From assembly GCA_028339155.1 (NCBI GenBank), contig JAOLBK010000005.1:79593-143592 (forward strand): 64,000 nt of DNA, written 5' to 3'. The stretch is from Litorivicinus sp. Its GTDB lineage: Bacteria > Pseudomonadota > Gammaproteobacteria > Pseudomonadales > Litorivicinaceae. The position numbers were made by a program, and so were the translations under genes. Under the pieces are notes generated by a model. The model did not search any database, was not told where the DNA came from, and was given only the letters and a program-made list of their open reading frames with translations. Below, piece after piece: positions 16,918 through 25,536 of the stretch (its first letter is position 1; every line of letters starts with the position of its first letter).

Positions 16918-16950
16918 AATGCCCTTTGGACCTGCGGTCTGAAGGGCATT
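16918..16950. terminator. hairpin terminator after aldehyde dehydrogenase
   Basis: AATGCCCTT (16918-16926) pairs with AAGGGCATT (16942-16950), with a further GACC/GGTC stem inside. It starts five bases after the aldehyde dehydrogenase stop, between convergent genes. A strong T-tract is absent on the plus strand. Confidence 0.65.
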
Positions 16951-17014
16951 CTCTATAATCGCCTGGATAATTCGACGACGATATCAACCATGTTAATTAA
17001 TGAGAACCGACTCA

Positions 17015-17971
17015 TCAGAGTGCCGAAAAATACTCCATGAGTAGCTCTTCAGGGATCGCTAATAGGACAGCTCCTGCCAATGACACTCCGATCCCTATCC
17101 AAATCCAAATCCCAAACAGTTCTGTCGTCGGGTTGACTATTTTACTGAAGATTACTCTGAATATTGTGGAGGTTCGTTGAACTGGTGAGACGATATAAAC
17201 CGGAGCCAATACGAGCGCCACATATCTAAGCCCTTGCGAGAGAAAGACGAAGACTGCCGAATATATGAAGAATGGAATGTTCTTTGGGTCTGTGCGCTTT
17301 ACTTCGTCAGTTAATCCGAATATTAAAACGATAGCGAGTAGAACGAGTGTGGCAGCGAAATGGCCAATAAATGCGCCGAAGATCGCTAACTGCCATGTAG
17401 ATGTAGTAGCCAGCCCAGTGTTGTTCTCCTGAAAGGCCAGCGCGATTAAAACTGGGCTGGCGCCGTAGCAGATTGAGCTCGCTATACCGTAAAAATATCC
17501 CTCGGCAAGTTTGAACTCGAACTCAAGTTTTTCGACTTTATCTTTCTTTTTTGCTTTGGCCACAGCTAAGGGGCCAACAGTAAGAAGCACGATTCCAATC
17601 CACCCAAGCCAGTTGATGGATTCTTCTAAGACTAGAATTGCAAGAACTACAGAAACAACAACCGTGAACTGTTGGATCGGACCACCAATATTTGCCCCGA
17701 CGGCTTTTGTACACTTGTAGTTAGTGTATCGACCGACTAGAAAATGGGCTACACCCGCGGCTATGAAATACCAAGTAGCCGTCCAGTTCAGTGTCTCAAT
17801 ATCCGATACATCAAGTAATACTAGGGACGCTAGGCCAAAAAATAGGGCGCCCAGTGGTAATGTGAAAGAAAGCCCTTGGAGTGCTGATCCAGTCAACACC
17901 CCGCGTCTCATCATGACTGCGTTAAATCCAAAAAACGCTGCGCTAAGAAATGAGAGAAGAGCTCCTAACAC
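17015..17971 (-). CDS. EamA/DMT-family transporter
   Basis: 318-residue inner-membrane protein with about ten hydrophobic helices in two EamA repeats, starting MLGALLSFLSAAFFGFNA. A basic loop (KAKKKDKVEKLEFEF, near residue 155) separates the halves. It lies 11 bases downstream of a single-cupin gene and is probably co-transcribed with the two cupin genes. The pairing of an EamA transporter with cupin proteins repeats that at 9.5-12.8 kb, suggesting the transporter carries the cupin substrate or product; this is inference. Confidence 0.87.
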   Translation of the reverse strand: MLGALLSFLSAAFFGFNAVMMRRGVLTGSALQGLSFTLPLGALFFGLASLVLLDVSDIETLNWTATWYFIAAGVAHFLVGRYTNYKCTKAVGANIGGPIQQFTVVVSVVLAILVLEESINWLGWIGIVLLTVGPLAVAKAKKKDKVEKLEFEFKLAEGYFYGIASSICYGASPVLIALAFQENNTGLATTSTWQLAIFGAFIGHFAATLVLLAIVLIFGLTDEVKRTDPKNIPFFIYSAVFVFLSQGLRYVALVLAPVYIVSPVQRTSTIFRVIFSKIVNPTTELFGIWIWIGIGVSLAGAVLLAIPEELLMEYFSAL

Positions 17972-17982
17972 TTATATTTTCC

Positions 17983-18582
17983 TTATTTGTTACCGATCAA
18001 TTTTCGGACCCAATCTGCATCAATTTCCGTATCTGGCGAATACTCTGGTGCATTTTCAATTTGCTCCAGATCATTGAGGCCGCACATCGAATAGACGCGA
18101 TTGGTTGCCGAAATGAGTCGAGCAGGCTTGTTAGGATCACCATTAAAATGTTGGTGGATAGTATTTGGTGGAATATAAATTACATCCCCAGCTTCCCACT
18201 CAAACTTCTTAACCTCGTCTTGCGCCTTCCAGTGGTAGGTATTAGTGATTTCTACATCACAATCTTGATGCAAGTCATAGCCATGACCTTCTAAAACATA
18301 AACGCATTCTTCTGCAAGATGCCTATGTTTTCCCGAATGACTTCCCCGTGGAATAATTTGCATGTATGCATCCACAGTTTCCATTCGGGTATTCATATGA
18401 GCATTAAGAAGGTGTTTTAAGATTCCTTGCGGCGAGAGCTCCCATGGCATCTCGTTTGGATGAACTACTTTTTTCCGCAGAGCATTTCGCTCATCAGCGG
18501 TGAGAGCGTTTTCAAGAACATCTTGATACGTTTTACTATTAGCTGATCCATCCAGCCAGTGTTCTGATTCTTGCCAAGCCAT
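17983..18582 (-). CDS. cupin-domain protein
   Basis: 199-residue protein with one cupin barrel. The metal-type residues are His86, His88 and Glu92 (GKHRHLAEECVY) and His143/His145 in IHQHFN. The N-terminal 70 residues are helical. The IHQHFN signature also occurs in the next gene and, as YHQHFN, in the second barrel of the bicupins, so these proteins probably share ancestry. The reaction is unknown. It lies four bases after the other cupin gene, and an EamA gene follows. Confidence 0.83.
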   Translation of the reverse strand: MAWQESEHWLDGSANSKTYQDVLENALTADERNALRKKVVHPNEMPWELSPQGILKHLLNAHMNTRMETVDAYMQIIPRGSHSGKHRHLAEECVYVLEGHGYDLHQDCDVEITNTYHWKAQDEVKKFEWEAGDVIYIPPNTIHQHFNGDPNKPARLISATNRVYSMCGLNDLEQIENAPEYSPDTEIDADWVRKLIGNK

Positions 18583-18585
18583 TGA

Positions 18586-19140
18586 TTAATACCCCCCGTC
18601 AGGATGGTTGTAGTTTTCTTCAGCCTCACGAGGCTCAAAATCTTCTGCACCTGGTGCCGCTTCCGTATGTCTTGCCTCAACAGTTTGCTGAAATAGCATG
18701 TTTAGAAATAGGTACATTGGTTTAGTTTTAATGACGAGCGCACGAGCTGGCTCAGTTTCACTCGCATTAAAGTGCTGATGCACGCAGTTATTGTGCACGA
18801 TGGCTACATCGCCTGCTTGCCAGTCATACTTGATTTCATCATGAATCTCGTAGCCTTTTCCATCAAGGATGTAGAAAGCGGCCTCGTTAACATGTCCGTG
18901 TTTTTGGGATTTACCGCCTGGACTGTATTCTTCTAAGTGCAAGTGAAATGTTTGAGTAATTCCGTCTTTTGGTTCTACGTAGTGCCTGGAGTAAGCTTGC
19001 GGCCCATCGACCATTTTAAGGTCTTTTGCCTTACGTACCCTTGGCTGTGACCGCAGTCGATCAAGCTCTTGTTGAAGGTTGTATGCGCCCTGTACGCCAC
19101 GCACGAAAATACGATCTGTTTGATCATGATATCTGGACAT
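18586..19140 (-). CDS. cupin-domain protein
   Basis: 184-residue single-cupin protein. Residues His81, His83 and Glu86 (QKHGHVNEAAFY) and His121/His123 (VHQHFN) match a cupin metal site. A basic N-terminal segment (RLRSQPRVRKAKD, 28-40) and an acidic C-terminal tail flank the barrel. It is the first gene of a three-gene minus-strand unit (cupin, cupin, EamA). The two cupins could form a heteromer equivalent to one bicupin. Function unknown. Confidence 0.83.
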   Translation of the reverse strand: MSRYHDQTDRIFVRGVQGAYNLQQELDRLRSQPRVRKAKDLKMVDGPQAYSRHYVEPKDGITQTFHLHLEEYSPGGKSQKHGHVNEAAFYILDGKGYEIHDEIKYDWQAGDVAIVHNNCVHQHFNASETEPARALVIKTKPMYLFLNMLFQQTVEARHTEAAPGAEDFEPREAEENYNHPDGGY

Positions 19141-19324
19141 TATTTATGGTCTCCTATCGCCATTTATGTTGGTCGATAATTATTTGAACCCGAGATACTC
19201 TATTCAACACTGAGTTGTCTCTGAAAGATTAAATCCGTATCCCTTTGGAACGGAATTCGTCATGACAGGATCTTAACTCCTTGTGTCATGCTTATTTTAT
19301 CTTTTTTCTAGCTGTTGAATATTA

Positions 19325-20359
19325 ATGTTTTTGAACAAGCACCTACTTTTTAGTTGGGCCGTCGGAGTTGGCGGCGGTGGGCTGCTTTTTTTGCAAGAAA
19401 TCCCTTTGGCATGGCTACTTGGTTCAATGCTCGCGACATCCCTCGCAGCAATGATGGGACTTCAGATTACAACCTTTGTCCGTTTAACTCCGTGGGCTCG
19501 TTGTGTTTTAGGGGCTATGGTCGGGACTGGTTTCGAAGCTGTCACTGTCCAAGAATTTGTGGGATACGGGTCGACGATCATATTTGTTCCAGTGTTCCTG
19601 GTTTTGGCGACCTCAATTAATTATCATTTATTAAAGCGGTTGTTTTCGCTTGATCCGCGAACTGCTCTTTTTTCTGCGCTTCCTGGTGGAATGGTTGAGA
19701 TGGTTACGAGTGGTCGAGATGTTGGCGCAGATGTTAAGATGTTAACAACAGTCCATCTTATTCGCGTCGTGACGATTGTTGCGGGTGCGTCAGCGATCGG
19801 AACCTTGGTGGGGGTTGAAGATCTGCGAATGCAGACGCCTACGATTGATAACTATGAATACGTATTACTGCACTTAGCCTTGGGTTACGTAGGATGGAAA
19901 GTGCTCGCTGTATTTCGGGTGCCAAGCGCACCATTAATCGGCCCGATGTTTTTTGTTGCCGCGCTTCAGGGTTTTGATATTCTTCACTTAAAATTATTTA
20001 CTCCTCTTCTTATTCTTGCGCAAGTTATGATCGGAATAGACATCGCACGAGCCTTTTGCGGGGTATCAATTGGTTCTATGCGAACAGCTGTTTTGGCCGG
20101 CCTAACAAGCGTCATGGCGATGGCACTGGTTTTGGGAGGGTGTGCTTTGTTTTTGACTGCTTTGGCCAACGACTTACCATGGGTGCAAATTATCTTATCC
20201 TTTTTGCCAGGTGGGCAGACTGAACTCGCATTACTTGCCTTTGCGATGAAACTAGATCTTCCTTTTGTGGTGACGCATCAAATTTTTCGCATTGCATTAA
20301 TTATGTTTGCTTTGCCTCTTCTAATGATTTGGGTAAATCGGTTAATGAAAAAAGAATGA
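19325..20359 (+). CDS. AbrB-family (duplicated-domain) membrane protein, putative transporter
   Basis: 344-residue inner-membrane protein of the AbrB/PF05145 type, once called ammonia monooxygenase-like. Paired repeat signatures are FSALPGGMVEM near 118 and LSFLPGGQTELALLA near 290; these mark the two halves. Around ten hydrophobic helices are seen. The family is thought to transport or regulate, but its substrate is not established. I see no strong ribosome site before the ATG. It overlaps the MFS gene by four bases (ATGA). A homologue lies at 59.6-60.6 kb beside another Tct operon. Confidence 0.8.
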   Translation: MFLNKHLLFSWAVGVGGGGLLFLQEIPLAWLLGSMLATSLAAMMGLQITTFVRLTPWARCVLGAMVGTGFEAVTVQEFVGYGSTIIFVPVFLVLATSINYHLLKRLFSLDPRTALFSALPGGMVEMVTSGRDVGADVKMLTTVHLIRVVTIVAGASAIGTLVGVEDLRMQTPTIDNYEYVLLHLALGYVGWKVLAVFRVPSAPLIGPMFFVAALQGFDILHLKLFTPLLILAQVMIGIDIARAFCGVSIGSMRTAVLAGLTSVMAMALVLGGCALFLTALANDLPWVQIILSFLPGGQTELALLAFAMKLDLPFVVTHQIFRIALIMFALPLLMIWVNRLMKKE

Positions 20360-21513
20360 CGCAACGACCGTTCGGCTATTTCTGCTCAGGATTTTTGGCA
20401 TTGGGTTTAGTTCCAATGACTGCTGTGATTATTCCGCTGTATGCATTGAGTATTGGTGCCTCACCTGGTCAAGTCGGGATTATCATGGCAATGAGGTCAC
20501 TTCTGCCATTTCTAATAGCAATCCCTGGCGGCGCAATGATGGACCGTTATGGGGTTCGGTTTATGGTTACAAGACTCTCGCTGGCGTGTGCCGTGCTGGC
20601 TCTGATTTATCCATTCACCAGTACATTTTGGGAACTCGTGCTTTTGCAATTGGTCTTTGGACTGTGTCAATCATTTTGCTGGATTGGCGTGCAAACCGGA
20701 ATCGGAAAGACTTATCGCGGTGATCCGATTGTTACCTCGCATCTTGGTTTTTGGAGCATGGGTGGCACATTCGCTGGCCCTTTTATGATTGGATTTGTTT
20801 GGGATTATTTCGGTGCTACAGCCAGTTTTGTAGTGACTGCTATTTGGTGTTTATCACTCATGATTTTAGCGAGGCAGTTGTCGGAGGAGACGGCGAGTGC
20901 GGGAACTCGGTCCGAGTCGAAACGGAAAGCTTATGGCGGAGATTATTTGGCCGCATTTGCACTTTTGCGTGATCCGATCGTTTTCTACATCATTTCGTGC
21001 TCCGCCGTCCGTCTTGGTGCAGTTGCTCTGCAGACTAGCTTTCTTCCGGTTTACCTCTCCGATCTTAATTTCGCGGCGTCGCAAATTGGTATCCTAATTG
21101 GTGTGAGTGCAATTTCATCGGCATGCTCTTCCTTTTTGCACGGGGTGTTAGTGAAGTGGTGGACGCCTGAACGGATATTGGGCGTCTTTATATTGGGTGC
21201 ATTGGTGGCGGTATCATCAATTTCCTTTTCGCAGTCCTACGCGGTCCTTCTGGTGCTTAATATTGTTATGGGTATGGCGATAGGTGTCACCCAGCCCGCA
21301 ATGTTCTCAGTTCTTGGAGCGCGTATCTCTAAAGAGACTCAAGGGCTAATTGTTGGTCTACGAACCAGCTTGAATCGGTTGGCGACGTTTTTGATTCCAC
21401 TTGGTGCTGGATTAACGGCAGAAATTCTTGGTATTCAGGCGAGTTTTGTTGTTGTTGGCCTTGTTTTGTTCTGTGCGATGTCGCTCACACTGATCCGCGC
21501 TAAATTCAGATGA
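20356..21513 (+). CDS. MFS transporter
   Basis: 385-residue major facilitator protein with about twelve hydrophobic helices. The motif between helices 2 and 3 reads GGAMMDRYGVRF, which fits the MFS A-motif (GxLaDRxGRr). A start at 20356 gives a four-base ATGA overlap with the AbrB-like gene. The two probably share a transcript. Likely substrates are organic acids or drugs; the sequence does not decide. Confidence 0.87.
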   Translation: MTQRPFGYFCSGFLALGLVPMTAVIIPLYALSIGASPGQVGIIMAMRSLLPFLIAIPGGAMMDRYGVRFMVTRLSLACAVLALIYPFTSTFWELVLLQLVFGLCQSFCWIGVQTGIGKTYRGDPIVTSHLGFWSMGGTFAGPFMIGFVWDYFGATASFVVTAIWCLSLMILARQLSEETASAGTRSESKRKAYGGDYLAAFALLRDPIVFYIISCSAVRLGAVALQTSFLPVYLSDLNFAASQIGILIGVSAISSACSSFLHGVLVKWWTPERILGVFILGALVAVSSISFSQSYAVLLVLNIVMGMAIGVTQPAMFSVLGARISKETQGLIVGLRTSLNRLATFLIPLGAGLTAEILGIQASFVVVGLVLFCAMSLTLIRAKFR

Positions 21514-21665
21514 TTTGTGTCTATACGCGGGCGGTTTTCGAGTCATCCCGAAATGGGATAGGTTGGTTAGCGATTAATCTGGACGATTAGGGTTGAGCCC
21601 GTGTACCGTAGATTTATCGCTATTCGAGTGGTGAGTTATAAATATAAAATTGATGGAGGCATATC

Positions 21666-22643
21666 ATGCGTTTTCTGACAGCTCTTGTTGCACTGACTAT
21701 AGGGTTCGTGAGCCCAGCTCAGGCGGCATTCCCGGAAAAAAATATAACGATCGTGATTCCTTACGGTCCTGGTGGTGGTTTTGATACCTTAACCAGAAAG
21801 CTTGCTCCTTACGTTGAGGAATACTTTGCGAAAGCTGCTGGCAAGAACTATAACAAAATCAAAGTTGTGCCAAAGAATATGCCAGGCGCGTCGGGTAAGA
21901 AAGCGGCGGTTTATACGTCTAAGCAAAAGCCTGATGGACATACGGTTCAAATTTTCAATATTCCAGGACATGGACTCCCGTATATCCGAGGTGACAAAGA
22001 CGCTGGTTATGACATCGAATCCTACAGCTGGCTAAACCGCGTTGGTGGAGATAACTACGTAGTTATTGTGTCAAAAGAAGGTCCGTATAAGAAATTGGAC
22101 GATTTGTTGAATAAGCCAACTGATCTAAAAATTCCAGAGCAGGGACCCGGTTCAACGTCGAATATGGCAAATAGAATCACCTGGGATACGTTCAAAAAAG
22201 GTGGCGAGTATATCTATGGCTATAAATCATCTAGAGCCTACTCAACTGCGGTTCTTCGTGGTGATGGTGACGTGACGATGTTGGCGTCCGGTTCTGCCAA
22301 GCGTTATAACAAAGGTGGAGATTTCCGAATTCTTGCACACTGGGCCGATGAAATTGATCCAGCTTTCCCCGATGCAGTTAATGGAAATGATGTTGGTCAT
22401 CCTGAGTTACATAATCTTGGCCTCTTAAGAATGATTGCTGGACCTGCTGGCATGAGTGATGAGCTCGTGACTGAATGGAACAAGGCCTTGGCGTATGCGG
22501 TTAATCATCCGGATATCCAAGCTTGGTCTGCTAAAACGGGTAATCCTGTAAAGGCCTACGATTCTGCAGCAAAAACAAAAGAAGTACTGATGCAAAACCT
22601 CGGTTACTTCAAGCAGTTCAAAGATGTGTTCGCTAAAAAATAA
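21666..22643 (+). CDS. tctC: TctC/Bug-family periplasmic tricarboxylate-binding protein
   Basis: 325-residue substrate-binding protein of a tripartite tricarboxylate transporter. A Sec signal peptide is clear, with cleavage after PAQA near residue 20. The family motif IVIPYGPGGGFD (30-41) supplies ligand-binding backbone. The remaining sequence follows the Bug two-lobe pattern but is divergent. GGAGG lies eight bases before the ATG, and a TATAAATATAAAAT stretch around 21640 may hold the promoter. A strong hairpin separates it from tctA. The ligand is probably a di- or tricarboxylate. Confidence 0.9.
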   Translation: MRFLTALVALTIGFVSPAQAAFPEKNITIVIPYGPGGGFDTLTRKLAPYVEEYFAKAAGKNYNKIKVVPKNMPGASGKKAAVYTSKQKPDGHTVQIFNIPGHGLPYIRGDKDAGYDIESYSWLNRVGGDNYVVIVSKEGPYKKLDDLLNKPTDLKIPEQGPGSTSNMANRITWDTFKKGGEYIYGYKSSRAYSTAVLRGDGDVTMLASGSAKRYNKGGDFRILAHWADEIDPAFPDAVNGNDVGHPELHNLGLLRMIAGPAGMSDELVTEWNKALAYAVNHPDIQAWSAKTGNPVKAYDSAAKTKEVLMQNLGYFKQFKDVFAKK

Positions 22644-22660
22644 ATAATTCTACTAATAAT

Positions 22661-22691
22661 GCGAATAGGGGTCTTAAGGGCCCCTATTCGT
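22661..22691 (+). terminator. intra-operon hairpin between tctC and tctA
   Basis: CGAATAGGGG (22662-22671) pairs perfectly with CCCCTATTCG (22681-22690), extended by a G-T pair; loop of nine bases. It lies in the 70-base gap between binding-protein and permease genes. There is no long T-tract, so it may be a partial terminator or an mRNA stabiliser raising binding-protein output. Confidence 0.7.
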
Positions 22692-22713
22692 CACGAGATA
22701 ATGGAAAAAATAC

Positions 22714-24240
22714 ATGGAAGCCCTTGATTTAGCGATAATTGCAGAAGCTTGGTTAAAGCTGCTTGAGTTTGATTCGATGATTTACCTGGTATTAGGAACG
22801 GTCATTGGTTTGATTTTTGGAGTCCTTCCTGGACTAGGTGGGACCACTGCACTCGCTTTACTTATTCCATTTTCGATGAATATGGAACCTGGTGATGCAA
22901 TCATCCTGATGGCAGGGGTAATGGCGTCCACACCGACGAGTGGGGCTGTGACAGCGATTTTGCTCAATACGCCGGGGACCGCGCCAAATGCGGCGACAAC
23001 ACTTGATGGCTATCCACTCGCCCAGCAAGGTAAAGGTGGACTAGCGATTGGTGCGGCTGCTACAGCTTCGGGAGTTGGCGGTCTGCTGGGGGTTATATTC
23101 TTGATTGCTATGGTGCCAATTACTCGGGAAATTGTCCTGATGTTCGCACCACCAGAATTTTTCTTGCTGGCCGTTCTAGGCTTGGTAACGGTATCGCTTT
23201 CTACGGGAAAAAAGTTTGTAAAGAGTCTGATGGTGGGCCTATTCGGCGTGATCATTGCTTCTGTTGGTTATCACGAGGTAACGGGTGAAGAACGATTTAC
23301 ATTTGGTGTTGATTATTTGTGGGATGGATTCAAATTAGTCCCTGTGATGATTGGATTTTTCGCCGTTAGTGAGATGATTAATTTGTGGGCTAAGCGGGGC
23401 ACTGTCTCAAAGTCAGGTGATATCGAATCAGTCAATCTTAAGCAAGTGTTACAGGGTTGTCTTGAGCCATTTAAGCAGTGGAAGATAACGCTTAGGGGCG
23501 CCGCGATCGGCACCGGCGTTGGAGCGCTTCCTGGAGTCGGTGGCACGGTAGCTGCTTTTATGGCTTACACGTTCGCGGTGACCACGGCAAAACCTGAAGA
23601 TCGAGATTCTTTCGGTAAAGGCAATATCATTGGTGTGATTGCGCCAGAATCAGCAAATAATGCCAAAGAGGGTGGTGCTCTGGTGCCAACACTTGCATTC
23701 GGTATCCCAGGTAGTGCTGAAATGGCTGTTTTTTTGAGCGTCTTGATTTTGCACGGCCTGACTCCTGGGCCGACGATTATGACCGAGAGCTTGGATATTA
23801 TTTGGATATTGATTGCCGCGACAGTCGTCGCCGGAGTTATGGCGTCGGTGATCACGATTCTTTCAGCGAGTTCGATTGCGAAGCTTACGTTTGTTGATTC
23901 TCGGACGCTGGTGCCAATCGTTTTAGCGTTTGCCATGATTGGATCATATTCGCTCGATAATGAAATTTATGATGTATTCACTACACTTGCGTTTGGAGTG
24001 ATTGGATTCATATTTATGCGATTTGGATTCCCTAGAATTTCGTTCCCATTGGCAATTGTTTTGGGGCCATTGATGGAAACGAGTTACTTCCAGTCATTGG
24101 GAATTGGCGACGGGACACTCAGTCTTTTGTTTGACCGACCTCAGTCGATTATCATTTTGGTGCTCATCGCGGGTTGTATTCTCTACTACTTGAAGAATTC
24201 CGTTGGTTCTAGTCCTAAGGGCAGGAGTAAGGTTTCATGA
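22714..24240 (+). CDS. tctA: TctA-family large permease subunit
   Basis: 508-residue TctA, the 12-helix large membrane subunit that moves the substrate using the ion gradient. Diagnostic motifs are GVLPGLGGTTA near 37, GALPGVGGTVAA near 270, and NNAKEGGALVPTLAFGIPGS near 315. It overlaps the tctB start by four bases. The order C-A-B differs from the common C-B-A. An SDR follows tctB directly, suggesting the imported compound or its product is a hydroxy or keto acid. Confidence 0.93.
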   Translation: MEALDLAIIAEAWLKLLEFDSMIYLVLGTVIGLIFGVLPGLGGTTALALLIPFSMNMEPGDAIILMAGVMASTPTSGAVTAILLNTPGTAPNAATTLDGYPLAQQGKGGLAIGAAATASGVGGLLGVIFLIAMVPITREIVLMFAPPEFFLLAVLGLVTVSLSTGKKFVKSLMVGLFGVIIASVGYHEVTGEERFTFGVDYLWDGFKLVPVMIGFFAVSEMINLWAKRGTVSKSGDIESVNLKQVLQGCLEPFKQWKITLRGAAIGTGVGALPGVGGTVAAFMAYTFAVTTAKPEDRDSFGKGNIIGVIAPESANNAKEGGALVPTLAFGIPGSAEMAVFLSVLILHGLTPGPTIMTESLDIIWILIAATVVAGVMASVITILSASSIAKLTFVDSRTLVPIVLAFAMIGSYSLDNEIYDVFTTLAFGVIGFIFMRFGFPRISFPLAIVLGPLMETSYFQSLGIGDGTLSLLFDRPQSIIILVLIAGCILYYLKNSVGSSPKGRSKVS

Positions 24241-24725
24241 AGATACGTATTGATCATGAGAATTTGGCACTAACAGGTCCTTTGTTTGCGTTTGCAGTCG
24301 GCACATTAATAATTGGTGCGGAATACTCCGACATTTCAGAATTTGTTCCATATTGGGCATCAATATTTATGCTGATTACATGTCTCTTTGTCATATTGGG
24401 ATTTGACAATCAAATGACAGATGAGGAAGCAGAAGCAGAAGCAGAAGCAGAAGCCAATGCTTCGGAAGAGATTAGTAAATCTCGGATTTATATTGCAATT
24501 TTATGGATTAGTGCGTTCGTTTTCATATCCTATTTTATAGGATTAATCTTAGGCTCAGCAGTTTATGCGTTCTGCTCAATGTATCTTTTTGGCGACAAAA
24601 AACTGTTACCGACATTGTTAATCAGTGTCCTTTTAGGATGCAGTTTGTTTGGAATGTTCGAGTACGTGCTTGAGAAAGAATTGTACATGGGAATTTTTGG
24701 TGAAATGTTGCTTGAGGATTATTAG
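24237..24725 (+). CDS. tctB: TctB-family small permease subunit
   Basis: 162-residue small subunit with four predicted helices. A hydrophilic, acidic linker (about 60-80) between helices 2 and 3 contains an alternating Glu-Ala run encoded by a GAAGCA hexamer repeat. The position after tctA and the four-helix layout identify it; TctB sequences are otherwise poorly conserved. Its stop codon immediately abuts the SDR start codon. Confidence 0.85.
   Translation: MKIRIDHENLALTGPLFAFAVGTLIIGAEYSDISEFVPYWASIFMLITCLFVILGFDNQMTDEEAEAEAEAEANASEEISKSRIYIAILWISAFVFISYFIGLILGSAVYAFCSMYLFGDKKLLPTLLISVLLGCSLFGMFEYVLEKELYMGIFGEMLLEDY
24426..24454 (+). repeat. tctB: in-frame GAAGCA microsatellite in tctB
   Basis: Four perfect GAAGCA units (24426-24449) and a fifth differing at its last base, GAAGCC (to 24455). 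The units encode Glu-Ala from residue 64 in a cytoplasmic or periplasmic linker. A slip of one unit keeps the frame, so length variation between strains would be tolerated. Confidence 0.85.
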
Positions 24726-25514
24726 ATGACGGATTTTAAATTTGCTGACATGTCAGGAAGGCGGGTGCTACTGACAGGTGCGGGACCAAATATTGGTAGG
24801 CAGATTGCGGTCACGCTTGCAAAAGCAGGAGCTGAAGTAGCTCTTAATGATATCAATCCGGATAGCTTAAAAGGGACGGTTGCGGCGGTTGAAGCTGCTG
24901 GTGGCAAGGCATATGGAGTCGTGGCGGATGTTTCGGACCCAAAGGCTGTACAAGCGATGCTGGATGAAATTTCAACTAAGTTTGGCCCAGTCGACGGGTT
25001 AGTAAATAATGCGGCAATTACGATTCGTCAGGGCGTATTGGATTCCACTTATGAGGACTGGATGCGGGTTTTAAACATCACCTTGACATCGGTTTTCTTG
25101 GTTGGACAGGCATTTATGCGTCAGATGATTTCAAATGATGTAAAGAAGGGAAGTATCGTAAATATCGCTTCTACCTCGGCTCATCGTGGACGGCATAATG
25201 CGGCGGCATATTGTTCTGCGAAAGCCGGCGTTTTAAATCTAACCCGTTGTATGGCGGTCGAATTTGCACCTTATGGAGTTCGCGTAAATTCTGTGACGCC
25301 AACTCGGTCGGGTAATCCCGTAGGTGAATCTACAGGCAGCCGTGAGCCGGTTGGTATTCCACTTGGACGTTTGGGTGAGCCTCAGGATCAAGCCAACGCG
25401 GTATTGTTTGCTCTAAGTCATGATGCTGCATTTATTACTGGTATTGATATACCGGTTGATGGTGGCACATTGTGTACCGCGTCAGGACTCAGTGGTGCAA
25501 AAAAGCCGGGTTAG
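24726..25514 (+). CDS. short-chain dehydrogenase/reductase (SDR)
   Basis: 262-residue classical SDR. The glycine motif is TGAGPNIG (17-24), NNAA lies near 94, and catalytic Ser and YCSAK follow STSAHRGRHNAAA. Asp38 region (LNDINPD) suggests NAD(H). TGIDIPVDGGT is the typical C-terminal segment. The start codon directly follows the tctB stop, so the enzyme likely handles a compound brought in by this Tct system. Substrate unknown. Confidence 0.9.
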   Translation: MTDFKFADMSGRRVLLTGAGPNIGRQIAVTLAKAGAEVALNDINPDSLKGTVAAVEAAGGKAYGVVADVSDPKAVQAMLDEISTKFGPVDGLVNNAAITIRQGVLDSTYEDWMRVLNITLTSVFLVGQAFMRQMISNDVKKGSIVNIASTSAHRGRHNAAAYCSAKAGVLNLTRCMAVEFAPYGVRVNSVTPTRSGNPVGESTGSREPVGIPLGRLGEPQDQANAVLFALSHDAAFITGIDIPVDGGTLCTASGLSGAKKPG

Positions 25515-25536
25515 CACCAGTTTAAGATAGCCATTT

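Noticed and set aside
24426..24454. Short direct repeats considered as a CRISPR-like array
   Set aside because: Six-base in-frame coding units with no spacers; a simple microsatellite.
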